Shown here: one piece after another, positions 1-11,091 of the stretch
How the letters are laid out: the number at the start of each line of letters is the position of its first letter
Position numbering within the stretch: position 1 is the stretch's first letter
NCBI GenBank assembly: GCA_033297075.1
Contig: MU858108.1
Span: forward strand, 1-64,000
Reading direction: 5' to 3'
DNA length: 64,000 nucleotides
Source of the DNA: Rhypophila decipiens
Taxonomy: Eukaryota > Ascomycota > Sordariomycetes > Sordariales > Naviculisporaceae
Position numbers and translations under genes: made by a program
Notes under the pieces: generated by a model
Databases searched by the model: none
What the model saw: only the letters and a program-made list of their open reading frames with translations
Told to the model about the DNA's origin: nothing

Positions 1-766
1 AGTCCCTGCTTAGTCCCTGCTCAGTCCTGCTTAGCGCCTGTGAAAGCGGTGCGGACATTGGGGGCCGAAGAGGGCAAGATTCGGCCAGCTCAACAAGACA
101 TATGATTCCAGGGCGATGGGATGCAAAGAGACGACCAACAAATGGTGCCAACACCAAGTAAGAATGTGAGATTCGCTTGGAACGACTTTGAGAGAGGAAG
201 GTCATTGATGTTGTGGCGAGGGTGCCAGGGGTATTAGACTCGACACCATATATACACCAGCCCTACTCATATTAAATGCATTCACTGGGTATACATCAGC
301 CCTGTCAGCGACTTGTGGGGAATCAGGGGATGTAGGCTGGCCGGAACCGGATATAAAAACCACGTTTGAGATTATCATTGCCCGACTTATTCCAAAAGAC
401 ATCCTTTGATGAGAAGCCATGATCCATCAGCAGTCCCACGCCCGATATTGAGGATGGGAGGTGGTGACAAGAATCAGGCATATTTACATCGCAGAGACTG
501 CCGGGCTCTCAGGCTGGGACTGCATTTGACTGACTTGCCCGTTGAAGCAACGGCTTGCAAGGGTGGAGACAAAGCTGGAGAAGGAACAGTCTGCAAAACA
601 TCATTAGATTCATTACCAACACAGCGAATTAGAGAAATAAACCGAGTATAGCCGCCATTCCTTTCCTTGGCCCTCCTTCCAGCCAGAGCTAGCAACATGA
701 CCAAGCTTTGCTGGGCGATTGCAAGTCCTCCGCCTTGACTCTCTCTTGTTCTAACTTCTCTGATTT
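1..766. other. Intergenic, no gene recognised
   Basis: No reading frame here has recognisable protein features. The first 35 bases hold a short imperfect tandem repeat built on agtccctgct (three copies). The stretch runs up to the 3' end of the GFA gene on the minus strand. Confidence 0.5.
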
Positions 767-1294
767 CTACTCCTTCTTCTCGTCCTTCCCATCCTCCTTC
801 TTGACAGCCAAACTCTCCGGGTACCGCTCATAGCAATCCCACCCATCCTCAAGCTTCATGACCGCCGACTGGGTAAAGATATGCCGAGTATTCAGACTCG
901 GCCAATCAATCCCGCCATCATCAAAAACCCCGCCCTTGAAACTCGTAAGCCCTCTCTTCCCACTCCCATCCGCCATATCCGCCACATGCAAGATGCGCAC
1001 CCCGCAGCGCGGACAGAAGTAGCAGTTCATGATGTTTCCGCTGTCGGTGGAATGCCGAAACACGCTGAGCTTGGATTCCAGCTCCTCCGAAAGAGGAAAG
1101 ACTTTGGCGGTGGGGAAGTAGACCGAGGTGCCGAACATGGAGGCGCTTTGCTTTCGGCAGGAGGTGCAGTGGCAGTGTGCTGTGCCTAGAGGGGTCGAAG
1201 AGGGGGTGCGCATTTTGATGTAGCCGCATTCGCAGGATAGAGGGAGGCCGGGGTCTTGGGCCTTGGAGCCTGAGGAAGTGGATGGTTCGGACAT
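767..1294 (-). CDS. GFA/CENP-V domain zinc protein
   Basis: A single-exon protein of 175 aa. It carries the zinc-ligand pattern of the GFA (glutathione-dependent formaldehyde-activating enzyme-like, Mss4-like fold) family: a CxC at residues about 21-23 (SCEC), then CHCTSC around 42-47, and a later CxxC in CYFCPRCGVRI. The length is normal for stand-alone fungal GFA proteins. Family members bind zinc, and some are proposed to act on S-hydroxymethylglutathione, but most fungal copies have no assigned substrate, so only the fold is assigned. The C-terminus is charged and lysine/glutamate-rich. The ATG at 1294 is the first in frame and lies just before the conserved domain. No functionally related neighbour is visible. 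Confidence 0.88.
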   Translation of the reverse strand: MSEPSTSSGSKAQDPGLPLSCECGYIKMRTPSSTPLGTAHCHCTSCRKQSASMFGTSVYFPTAKVFPLSEELESKLSVFRHSTDSGNIMNCYFCPRCGVRILHVADMADGSGKRGLTSFKGGVFDDGGIDWPSLNTRHIFTQSAVMKLEDGWDCYERYPESLAVKKEDGKDEKKE

Positions 1295-1558
1295 TGCGAG
1301 TTTTCCTTGTTGAAGTTAGACGTGCTTGTGTTGTGAAGTGAGCTGAAGTCGATCAGTCGATGAACTGCTGGAGTTCTTTTCAGTCCGTGTCCTACCTAGT
1401 TGAAGACGTGAGTGTAAATCCGGTATATTTCCGCGGGAGTTACACAACAGTCTAGAATGTGGAGAAAGGCGCGCCCTGCGGCCTATCGGCACCGGGACCG
1501 ATACCGGTCTCGATCGAGAATAAGAGTTCTCTCGAATAATAACCCTTTGCATCACATG

Positions 1559-2998
1559 TCATCTTGCAATACCGAAATGGAGGCCCGAGTGCTTCCCTTT
1601 CTTATGTCCATTGCCCTGCACAATAGCTCTTTCGCCGCTTGCCGTCCTGCTCGATTGCTGCTGGACGAGGTAGTAGTCCCCGATATCTTCATCCGAGACT
1701 GTGTGTCGAGTCTCGGTAACCTGAAGTGACGTCTCCTTCAGTATGCCCCCAGAAGTGGGGCTTGGAGCCGCAGATGTTCCAAAGCCCTCCTGGTCCAGGT
1801 CGCTGACAGCCGTCTGTTGTCGGTCATGATGCTCATTTGTCTGCTGATCAGAGTAGATGCGTTCCTGGCTGCCGTCAAACGAAAGCCCGGTAATCGGATG
1901 AATGCTTCGTGGGCCCATGCCCCGTCGCGGATTCTTGTCTTCGAGACGAAAGACTCCTGGCCCTCTGGAATCAGCACTGCGGGAGAGACCTGATGCTTTC
2001 CCAGCGTGAGAGGTCAGGGAACGGAGAGAGCCGAGGACCGGACGAGCCCAACGGCTGATGAGCGGAACGATCATTGGAATGTTGGATGTTATTACTGCGA
2101 CAAAGGTCTCGCGGACTGCCCATGAGCCCGCCATTTGTGCGCCGTTGACTGAATCCTGTGGTTCAGTGAGAAGTGTCAGCAAGAGTTTCTGTTTACACAA
2201 GGCGCAGCCCAGTGGAAAGAACCCACCGTCAAGATCAAAACACATCGCAAAATGCCAGCCATGGTGACAAAGAGCCCCCCTGAAAATAGCAATATCAACC
2301 CAGCCTTTTTAGCTGGCCTCAAAGCAGCTTTCCAGAGCATGGGTATTGGTATAGTGAGTAAATAGAGATCAGTGAGAACATTCAGCACGACCGTGACAAA
2401 GATATCAATCTTGGAAATCGCAGGCTGACAGAAATTGCCAGGATCGGGATAAATCTGCCAGTTCTTGTGCAGCGGGACACAACTTAGGAGGATCGACAAC
2501 AACACGGCAAGCCATGTGACGGCGATGAGGCCAAATCCGACATGTATCCTTGATCGAAACTCGAGGCCCTCGGTGAGTCGGAGGTAAAAGGTGCACATGG
2601 CCGCTTTGATGATCCAGAGAAGCAAAGTGTACGTCGACCAGCCTGCAACCTGAGTCTTGGAGCCGTTGACGCGGAGTCTATACTCTTCGCTGTTGGGGTC
2701 AAGAAGTCGTCTTTGCTCGTCGGTCATGGCATTGTTGGCGAGGCCTTTCCAGTACGCCCCTACTGAATAGGCCAGTGCTGTTTCGACCGAGTATACGATC
2801 TGTAAGAGTTGTGAATATGACTGTTTCGTTGTATTAGTTGGCATTGGGCTGTGCTCTTACAGCGGCCAGAACCATCAAAGCATCGTCCGCTTGCAGGCGA
2901 GAAAACCCAACAGTGGTTATCCTGGCGTAGAGGCGAAGGCCGATGATTGATATGCCCACGCCAAGAAGCGTAAAGGCTTCGGTGGTAAACAAGTCCAT
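1559..2998 (-). CDS. Rhodopsin/SAT4-type seven-helix membrane protein 1
   Basis: A three-exon model: 2998-2861, 2799-2227 and 2155-1559, giving 435 aa. Introns 2860-2800 (GTAAGA...TTACAG) and 2226-2156 (GTGGGT...CCACAG) keep frame. The product has about seven hydrophobic helices and fits the fungal Rhodopsin (SAT4/Pth11-related) family: an early helix with GLRLYAR, then QADD before the second helix, WSTYTLLLWIIKAAMCTFYLR, SCVPLHKNW with a following NFCQP, and LTDLYLLTIPIPMLW. Proteins of this family sit in the plasma membrane; some act as non-canonical GPCR-like receptors, but most are uncharacterised. The cytosolic tail of about 170 residues is polar and low in complexity. The start lies immediately before the first helix with no signal peptide. 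A second family member lies 1.2 kb away on the same strand, but the two are quite diverged. Confidence 0.85.
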
Positions 2999-4233
2999 CT
3001 GAGCGATTTTCTAGTACAGCGTCGAGACCATAAGAGCGGGCTGGTCACGTTGCGAGATGTCCAGCTCACGGAGGGGATTGGGACATGCTAGAATATATTC
3101 ATCACGTAAACCAGGGGACAGGACTGTGTCGAGCTTAATCAAAATCATCAACGACCGAATTTTGGAAAAGTAAAAGTAAGGGCGGAATCAGATAGTTATG
3201 GATGGCGATCTTCAGGGGTAAATTCCAGCTCCTCGGGACGTATCTTTGTAATTACAGGGGTCCTCGGGGAGCCGGAGAGATAGGAACAGAACCAACTTTC
3301 ATCATCTAGACCCGATGAGCGAAATGGAGTTTTAACGTGATAGAGTTTCGCTAAGACGCATCACAATCAGCCACTAGCCCAAGATGGAGATCGAGAAACG
3401 GCCAAACCTGTCACCTCCCACCCCAAAAGACACTTTCGAAACGGTTATTGGTGATTCACACGCGCTGATGGTGCTGGAGGAAGGCGCTCCGTATGCGGCT
3501 AGTCTGACGAGATGATCAACCACCCATCACGACTTCCAAATGCCGCATTTGGGTTAACGTTACGTATATAGCTTTTAACGAAAGGACATGTTCCATTTAC
3601 AATCCCAAGGGAATTACAGAGTGATTACAAACTTGTAGCTCTAATTCCGGAGCCTAAATTGACATAAAAGTCGCATGAAAGAGCTTTCGCAAGCGGTCCG
3701 GATTCAGGGATCCCTCAGAACTGGCGGAGATAACGATTGAAGGTATCCCAAGGCGTGGGGTACCCTCCAAAGTTCACAACAAATGAGCAAGAGAGCAGCA
3801 TTATTTCTCCCAGAAAGGCATAATCCAAGTCTTGGAGCTTGAGAGCTTGTCAGCACTTCACATGCTTGGCCGAAGAATCATTGGCTTACCGGCGGAAATA
3901 TCACGCCCCCCACTCACACCACATCAGATCACAATCGCTTGGTTGAAGATATTGCCCGAATCAGGATGGCTCAATATGTGCTATTTCAGCCAATCCGATA
4001 TCTTCAACTGCAAATCCGTTCAGAGGTTTCGTTTCTTTTTCCTTCTTGACTTTTTGTTAATTTCTTGTTTAACACATGACAGGCTCACCAAACTCCGTGA
4101 CGGGCCGACTTGGAGCTCATCACCGGCCAAGACCCCCGTTTCTCCTCGTCATATGCGCAAAGCCGCAGTTGTCAATACAGCAGGTAATGTCATGCTGCGG
4201 AACAGAATATGTTTCGTTTCTTATATTATGAAA
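2999..4233. other. Intergenic region between two rhodopsin-family genes
   Basis: This is the promoter side of the 435-aa membrane protein and the 3' side of the 431-aa one. A frame of about 560 nt on the plus strand from 3832 overlaps the end of the next gene antisense and shows no family features. Nothing else was recognised. Confidence 0.5.
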
Positions 4234-5529
4234 TTATACTTCTTCTTTCTTACTATTAAAACTGCTATGATCCGATATGCTCTGCTCGCTCGACCCTCCC
4301 TGCGACGGCGGGTTAAGAATGACGTCCGGCGTCCATTTGGGGCTCAGAAAATTACCACCAGTTACTTTCACTGCCGGCAGCAGTATGTTGCTTAATCTCA
4401 AACTACCTCTCCTGTCGTGGTTGGTGTGATTATGTATGTGCGCTTGTTTGTAAGGGTGATCGTGGTCGTGAACGTGAGTATAAGTGTGTGGGTGTTCGTG
4501 GCCGTGGCCGGGGCCGTGAGAACCATGATGACCGTGGTCAAGATTATGGGAGTGCCAGCTCCCACCGTAGCTCCCGTGGTCACTGCCGTTGGAGGCCGTA
4601 CTCTTGAGAACCCCGACGCGCCGCAGAAAACCTTCAAACGGCGACTTGAGACAGGGCACCGATGCCGCAATGATGCCCATGTATGCCTCGATAGACGACC
4701 ATTTCATGATCCCAATCGTGTCCGACAACGCATCGCCGTATTTCCCGTACGGCTCCACCATCGGCAGCTTGACCACGGTTGCGACGGCCGTAAAAGCCGC
4801 CAAGCCCATGAGGAAGATGAGGATCGCCCGCTCCCGAATCGACCGTCGCACGTTCTTCAGAAACGATATCGGCGCCGTTGCTAGGAATATGTCGCTCATG
4901 ATGGCTAGCGCGCCGGTGATATATATGGCCAGGTGGGCGATCCGAGGGTCCTGGCACTGAGCTCCGGGAATCGTGGGATTCCAGATGGCGCGAATAGGCC
5001 GGCACTGCGTCAGCTGCACGATGTTGGCGGCGACGGCACATGCGATCTGGATGATGATGAGAAAGTAGAGGGGAATCTTCCACGGCCAGAGCCCCTCGCT
5101 CGTGGGGCTCTTGAGGCGGAGGAGCAGGCACGCGATGCTGATCTTGGCGAATGCGACACTCCAGCCCCAGGGCAGCTGGGAGAAGAGAAGCAACATATTG
5201 GCTTCGACTTGTTCCTCGTAAGGGACGTAGTAGCTGTGCCGACCGACGCCGTGGGGGACAGCGGCCATGAGCAAGCTGAACTGGAAAACGGTGAACATGA
5301 GGGCGAGGAGGAGAGTGGCGTCGTCCCAGCTGAAGGCGAAGCTAAAGTCGATCCCTTTCCGGCGGGTCAGGCGGGAATAGAGGCGGAGTGAAGCGAGGAA
5401 GATGGCGATGACAAAGAAGGGGATTACCGGACCGAGCAGTCGGCCGAGCATGCTTTCGTCGGGCTCTGGCGGTGGTCCAAGATCGGGGGGTGGTCCTTGA
5501 TCTCTTTGCCCGAGTTCTTCCCCCGTCAT
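4234..5529 (-). CDS. Rhodopsin/SAT4-type membrane protein 2 with histidine-rich tail
   Basis: A single-exon protein of 431 aa. The N-terminal 310 or so residues hold seven hydrophobic helices of the fungal Rhodopsin/SAT4 family, including the SWDDATLLLAL motif after helix 1, PHGVGRH, WGWSVAFAKISIACLLLRL, a loop with two cysteines (TQCRPIRAIWNP and AQCQD) and AIMSDIFLATAPI. After the last helix the cytosolic tail has an unusual stretch, roughly residues 320-375, in which histidine alternates with Gly, Asp, Thr and Asn (HGHEHPHTYTHVHDHDHP is part of it). Such a stretch is a plausible Zn/Ni/Cu-binding segment, but that is inference; the family itself is not known as a metal transporter. The tail ends in a Ser/Lys/Glu-rich region. 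The start at 5529 precedes helix 1 by about 30 residues. Confidence 0.85.
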   Translation of the reverse strand: MTGEELGQRDQGPPPDLGPPPEPDESMLGRLLGPVIPFFVIAIFLASLRLYSRLTRRKGIDFSFAFSWDDATLLLALMFTVFQFSLLMAAVPHGVGRHSYYVPYEEQVEANMLLLFSQLPWGWSVAFAKISIACLLLRLKSPTSEGLWPWKIPLYFLIIIQIACAVAANIVQLTQCRPIRAIWNPTIPGAQCQDPRIAHLAIYITGALAIMSDIFLATAPISFLKNVRRSIRERAILIFLMGLAAFTAVATVVKLPMVEPYGKYGDALSDTIGIMKWSSIEAYMGIIAASVPCLKSPFEGFLRRVGVLKSTASNGSDHGSYGGSWHSHNLDHGHHGSHGPGHGHEHPHTYTHVHDHDHPYKQAHIHNHTNHDRRGSLRLSNILLPAVKVTGGNFLSPKWTPDVILNPPSQGGSSEQSISDHSSFNSKKEEV

Positions 5530-7143
5530 GATGTTGCCAAGTCTGGCGGCGATTGCAAGCTACCCATTCGACAGAAATGCTCGACTGTTCAGGCCGGTTT
5601 ATGCAAGGAGTAGGACGGAAGAGATATCGTTCATGTCGGGTCGTGCCAAGGAGGGAGTGCGTTGAGGTATTCGGGCTGGCGTTGTGATCGACATGGCCAT
5701 CATTTACCGCGACTGGCGTGGTATCATGATGACGATGGTTGGTATGGTGAATCGTTTGTTCGGCAGTCTGCCTGCTGGTGGTGTTTAGGTTGAAAGGTGA
5801 TGGAGAGAAGATGCAAAGGTGAACCATTCTTGAAACATGTTTGCGAGTCAGTTCGGTGGCAAGGCATTGCTTGTTCGGACAGCTGCATCGGAAGATGTGT
5901 CTTGTCGTCTCTGTCGTGTCATGGAGGTCCCCGGTTCTACATCAGCCAGAGTGGACGTGGCGTTTAATACTGCGCAGGATGGGACCGAACAAGGTTTGCC
6001 AAGCACGGCATCCGGTTCACCGAGCCCCAAGGTTTACATCGGTACGATCGTAAGATGCTCAAGCAGCTTAGCGAAATAGAGTTTACCTGACATCCGGGAT
6101 CGTCCTCGTATCGGAACCACTCACGTGAATCTCCGGGGAAATTCCCTGCAGCCGCTCAAGGTGCCCCAGACCAACCGGTCCGTTCCTTTTCGCCGGGTAA
6201 CGGATCCGCGGGGCGGACAGGCTGGAGACTCGACTGAACCTTTGGAGGCAAAGCGTGGAAAATGCAAGTATGGATAAGATGGTTCTTTTTGCTTCTTTTT
6301 AAGCCCCGACCACAATGTTTATAACCCCTTTTTGGAAAACAAACATCCCCGAATGTCTCCGAGACATTGACACATCACAATTTTCCACATCGCAAAGCCG
6401 TGGAAACCTGTCTAATTGGACACATTATATTGGCATCAAAACCATTGATCTGAATGGATTACCGGTATATCCCGGCTGCCCCGTACTTTAGTATACTTAC
6501 CTTCCCTACACTCACTCCACCTGGTGTCCATGACTCCCGGTCACCGAGGTCACCAATCAAGATAGCTTTCACAGCCACAAGCAACTTCAGAACACTGCCG
6601 AGCCGAGTTGAATGTTGGATCACTGCCTTTAATCGGGCCTGAAGTCCCTTATTCTCAGGTCCAAAGACTGTCGGAATGCCATGAGTCCATGACAAAATCT
6701 GATAAAAACCATTCATTTCAGCTTACATCGTTATGTGGATTTTGTATTTTACACGCCGCCGATGCTATGCACATCAAGCTGTCAAGAAGTCACCTCATAA
6801 AACAGATCAACACTGCTAGTCTCGACATCAAGCCCACTATTGCAAACTAATTCTATGGAGATACGCTCCATTGCAAAGGTGTACGAGTACGGCACGGCAC
6901 CAACACAATCATGAGGATACCGACTGAATCAGCGGCAAGCTTCCATCCGTGATTCGATACCCTCTAGTGTAACACAACTGTTTACAGTATTCTACGGTAA
7001 ATAGTCAACTTACACTACACGACCATGGCTTTCCAACGTCAGCTTTTACAGAAACGAAGTCATTCAATGAGTGCGGAAAGGTGGACTCCTCGCACCAGGC
7101 CAAGAATCGAAAACCAGGTAATTGACAGGAAACAAAAGCAAGA
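5530..7143. other. Intergenic, no gene recognised
   Basis: About 1.6 kb between a divergent membrane-protein gene and the beta-lactamase-like gene. Only short frames without family features occur. It probably carries the promoter of the 431-aa membrane protein and that of the damaged hydrolase gene. Confidence 0.5.
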
Positions 7144-8902
7144 GTGTATCGGACGATAATAATATCCATTGCTGTAGCCGCGATGGGTTTCGCCATTTCA
7201 CGTCCTACACCCGCGCCACTAGCAAGTCGGCTCAAGGACGTCAACCAAAAGATGGACGATATATGCCGTCTGTCAGGCGTTCCAGGGGCCTCGGTGGGAA
7301 TCATTCACGACAAGAGAATCATTCACACTCATAACTATGGGTTTGCCGACGTCGAGAGGAAAATAGCAGCCTCTTCAGACACCATCTACGGCATCGGCTC
7401 CGTCACAAAGTCTTTTGTCGTTGCCGCCGTCGCCCGACTGGTAAACGACAATAAACTAACATGGACACCAGAGTGCGAGATGTCTTGCCAGGGTTCGAAC
7501 ACGACGACCCAGTTGTCAATGACATGTTGACCGTCACCGACATCTTGTCGCATCGAGGTGGTCTGGCAGGCAGTGGGACCATGAGCCTCGCTTTCCAGGG
7601 CGATGGAGACATGCTTCTTCCCCGGGACAAACTTCTTGAACTTGTGAATCACTTCCCCGTCTTGTTTCCCATCCGCCAGAGCTGGGACTACTTCGTCTGG
7701 GGCTATTCGCTCGCCGGCCTGATCGTGGAGGAGATCACCGGGAAATCCCTCCAGGATTTCATTTCCGAGACGCTTCTCTCCCCTCTTGGGATGAACGATA
7801 CAGCTCTCAAGCTTCAGGCACTGGACCCAAAGAGGCTGGCGGAGCCTTATTCTGCGCTTGCCGACGGGACTCCGTTTCACTTGACCCGACGCCAGGTCTT
7901 TGAAGACACCTTCTTCGAGGCTTCCGGTGGCCTCTTCTCGACCAGAAACGACCTCCTGAACTGGGCTCTGGCCACACTTGAGGCCATCAACGAGACCAGC
8001 AGCGGATCCGCCAAGGCTTCTTCCTCCACCGTTTTGAAACAAATGCCCTACATCATGAGCAACCATGCCGCAGTCCTCAACCCATCGATGCGAGAGCGGT
8101 CCTGCGGTCTCGGATGGGTTCGCACGCAGCTTCCCGGAGCGGCAGGTGTCATTGGGGACAATTTCCCTCTCTGGACGACCGTCGGAGACCAGCCAATCCT
8201 CGGTGACAAGGACCATCCCCTCCTCATGATCTACCACCAGGGAAGCACCGTGGGGTACTACTCGCATATAGCTCTCTTCCCCGACACCAACTCGGCCGTC
8301 GTGATCCTGACCAACTCAATCGCGCTGAGCGACGCCCCCGACTGGATCTCCCGAGTCATTATCCAGGCCATGTTTGGTCTCCGAGACGGCGGCCACGACT
8401 ACGTGCGCCTAGCGAGAGAGGCAAATTCTCGCCAGATAGCAGAATTCCAGACAGTGGCCGATCAAATCTCTGCAAAGCGACTACAGTCCTGTTCATCCGC
8501 CGCCCCACCGAACCTTGGTGCGTTTGTGGCAGGTACACCAACAAGGCCAAACTCTTCCATATAGATATTCTGCATCGCAGCAGCACGAGGACGACGCTCG
8601 AATTGCGATTTCAGGGCCTCGAGACGCAAGCGTACGAGCTCCGCTACCTTTGCGACAACGTCGTCTTCGAGTGGAGCCTGACGCACGACGAGAACAAGAA
8701 GCGAGGGAGGTATACTATTGCGGCGCTGGAGTACTTTTTGTTCACGTTCAAGTTGGATCGGGAAGGGAAGCCGGCCTCAATATCCTGGGTCACTGATCCG
8801 CTGCAGCCCCAGATGGCAGAAGAGTTCTTTTTGGAGGTGCAACCGGGTCTTCTTCTAATGGACAATACCGACTTGAAGTTGAACCCTGATCCTACGAGCT
8901 AA
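7144..8902 (+). pseudogene. Serine beta-lactamase-like (class C/PBP-like) hydrolase, frameshifted twice
   Basis: The translation follows the fungal beta-lactamase/transpeptidase-like family (AmpC/esterase EstB/LACTB type) over about 570 residues, but in three frames. Segment 1 has an Ala/Ile-rich leader and the nucleophile motif GSVTKS (SxxK). The frame breaks near 7464, after NDNKLTW; segment 2 resumes with DTRVRDVLPGF and runs to about 8527. It contains WGYSLAG at the second-motif position, where the Asn of the usual YxN is replaced, and HQGSTVGY at the third. A second break near 8527 leads to segment 3, the C-terminal beta-rich domain, ending at TAA 8902. Each break is repaired by one extra base, so both look like one-base losses. 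The first in-frame ATG is at 7183, inside the hydrophobic leader, so the 5' end is also doubtful. It could be a young pseudogene or an assembly error. The substrate is unknown. Confidence 0.8.
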
Positions 8903-9900
8903 GGTAGCTAGTTTGCAGTGGCTGTATGCCACACGGAAAAAAGAAAAGAAACTAAGAAAGCAAATGGAAACTAAAGTCTGGTTCTCGGGAAATTCGTAAC
9001 GCCAACTTTCGGACTGCAGAAATTGCTTATTACGCACTTGTACAAAAGTTAATTTAGAACGCATCTTACAAGGGCCGTCTTTCTTGGATGTCAAAGGCGT
9101 GGGGACTCTGACTTGGACTCTGAAGACAGCCTCCAGACGGCTAAATGTACCCAATGTTTGCGGTGCTGCTTACCTCAATTTTTCACCAAGGCACCTCTTA
9201 TGAGACCATCCTGTTCGGTACTTACGCTACTAGAAATGTGAGCTCCAGAATCAATTTCTAGCTCCATAAAGCAGGGCCCTCCCAAGATCGCTCAAAGATC
9301 ATCAAACTTCCATACATAGTGACTCAAAAAGTTGTTACACAGTGAGGCGGATGTATGGCGGCCGCTGGGTGGGCGTACAGCAGTAGTCAAGGCGACTAGA
9401 GAAAAACGCGCATCATTTGACTGTCCCCCGGCAGGCAAGAGTGAACTATCAAAATAAATTCTTGTAAGAAGACCTACATATGCTGTGTAGCCATATGTAG
9501 CCTCACTTGCTTAGAGCATTGCCTGACGGCGCTTGGTACGAGCAGCAGGCAAGGCAAATGGTCGGCGTCATACTTTGTAGTGCGCATTATCTGACCAGCT
9601 CTTCGTCTTTATGATGTTGAACGGCAAAGTTAACTGGAAGGGAAGAAAACCATCTGTTCAAAGGGGTGGTGTGTGCAGATATGTCGTAACATTGGAGTTT
9701 TGATCTCGTCATAGATATAGGCATGTTCTTTCGGATCCTCCTTAACTCAAGCACACTGATAGTCATAGAATACATTCGGGAATTAATCGTGAAAGGAGAA
9801 ACGACAAAACGAAGGAAATTTGACAGTAAGCCGAGAACGTGGTCAGAATACGTATAAACCCCCAACAATAGAGCGCTCCAAATTATCCAGAACCAGTGTC
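8903..9900. other. Intergenic, convergent 3' ends
   Basis: About 1 kb between the 3' end of the hydrolase gene and the 3' end of the minus-strand disordered protein gene. No coding or RNA features were recognised. Confidence 0.5.
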
Positions 9901-11091
9901 TCAACCAAACAAAACCGACTTTCCGCTCGAAACAGAGACATCAAAGCGAGATTTCTTCCTGACCACCAGCTCGGTTGATCGCACAGATGGCAATTTAGAG
10001 CTGGTTGGTGCCGTGGAACGATGGCTGACTGCGCTAGCAGCGCTCGGGAGGCTCTGGTAATAATTGCTCCTGGCACTGGCAATATTCGTCCCGCCGCTGC
10101 CAGAAGTCAGGAACGCAGACGGGATAGGATCTTCGGCGAACGTGTTTGAAAGTATCGGTGGCGAGATGTGCATGGCTGCAGGGAATTGGTTCTCGGGCAT
10201 AGACCCCGATGCGGAGGACACAGGCGTGCCTTCTTGCGAAGCTGCAGAGGTTTGTCTTTTCCATCGCCTGCCACTGCTCTTGCTTCTGTTTCGCCAAGGC
10301 ACAGAAGTCTGTGGAACAGCAAACTGCGGGATGACGCCCTTCCACTTCGAGCCGCCTAGCTCAGGAGCCGACATGAGAGGGCTTCTTCCAAATTTCTTTG
10401 TGTTGGTTGAAGTCTTGGGTATTATCGAGGTTGATGGCGACGGCTTGGGAGCGTATTGCACAGTTGAGCTCGAGGATGGAGGATGGATTCCTTTGGCCAG
10501 GGTACTAAAGGCAGAGGCCTTGAGGTTGAGAGACTTGGGCTTGTTGAGATCTCTTTTCTTTGGCGCATTCGGTGGTAGCACTGGTAGGGGAGCCATGAAC
10601 ATGTCAGCTGGTGATGATGAGCTCTCATTAGCCAATAGAGGAGACCGAGGATCGACTCCCGGGGTGTTCGTGGAGATGCGAGTTCGATTCGGAGGCGGCA
10701 TGCCTCTGAGGGTGCCCGTGTACTTCAGATTCGAGGGGCGAGGCTTGACAATGCTCCCACTGGGCGGGGACGAGCGAGGAAGGTTAAGTAGCTTATCAAC
10801 ATTTCCGAGCAAGATTTGGTCGTAGTACTCCCCGTTGGTCTTGAACGTCCTTTCCTCTGTCTGGATGGGTAGAATGATGTCTGGGGTGTGTGGTGTCGCA
10901 GGCGGAGTGAGAGAAGCAATGGAAGGCGAGAGCAAAGCTCCGCCAACATTTCCGCTTTGTTTCGTATCGTCTACAGGCTGATGTTTGTTTTCTTCAGTGG
11001 CTTCGAAATGCCTGTCGTTAGTCGTGTCGTCAGGAGCGGACCCGGTTGTGTTGGCCTTTCTTCGACCTCGGCGGAAGAATCGCTCGAACAT
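9901..11091 (-). CDS. Hypothetical Ser/Pro-rich basic disordered protein
   Basis: A single-exon protein of 396 aa that I do not recognise. It starts with a short basic N-terminus (MFERFFRRGRRKAN) that could bind a membrane or nucleic acid, followed by a long low-complexity region rich in Ser, Pro, Thr and Asn. This region has many SP/TP sites (for example SLTPPATPHTPD and KPSPSTS) and basic patches such as WRNRSKSSGRRWKR around residue 265. No globular domain or membrane helix is visible. The sustained Ser/Pro composition over an uninterrupted frame argues for a real gene. SP/TP density suggests phosphorylation by proline-directed kinases, but this is inference. The nearest neighbours give no functional clue. 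Confidence 0.7.
   Translation of the reverse strand: MFERFFRRGRRKANTTGSAPDDTTNDRHFEATEENKHQPVDDTKQSGNVGGALLSPSIASLTPPATPHTPDIILPIQTEERTFKTNGEYYDQILLGNVDKLLNLPRSSPPSGSIVKPRPSNLKYTGTLRGMPPPNRTRISTNTPGVDPRSPLLANESSSSPADMFMAPLPVLPPNAPKKRDLNKPKSLNLKASAFSTLAKGIHPPSSSSTVQYAPKPSPSTSIIPKTSTNTKKFGRSPLMSAPELGGSKWKGVIPQFAVPQTSVPWRNRSKSSGRRWKRQTSAASQEGTPVSSASGSMPENQFPAAMHISPPILSNTFAEDPIPSAFLTSGSGGTNIASARSNYYQSLPSAASAVSHRSTAPTSSKLPSVRSTELVVRKKSRFDVSVSSGKSVLFG

Noticed and set aside
3832..4395. 187-codon plus-strand frame
   Set aside because: It overlaps the 3' end of the 431-aa membrane protein antisense, lacks family features and has biased composition; treated as non-coding.
4398..5391. Long frames opposite or within the histidine-tailed membrane protein
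   Set aside because: They mirror the real gene's codon pattern (Val/His/Thr shadows) and do not resemble any protein.
7386..8267. 293-codon minus-strand frame
   Set aside because: Antisense to the beta-lactamase-like gene; no recognisable features.
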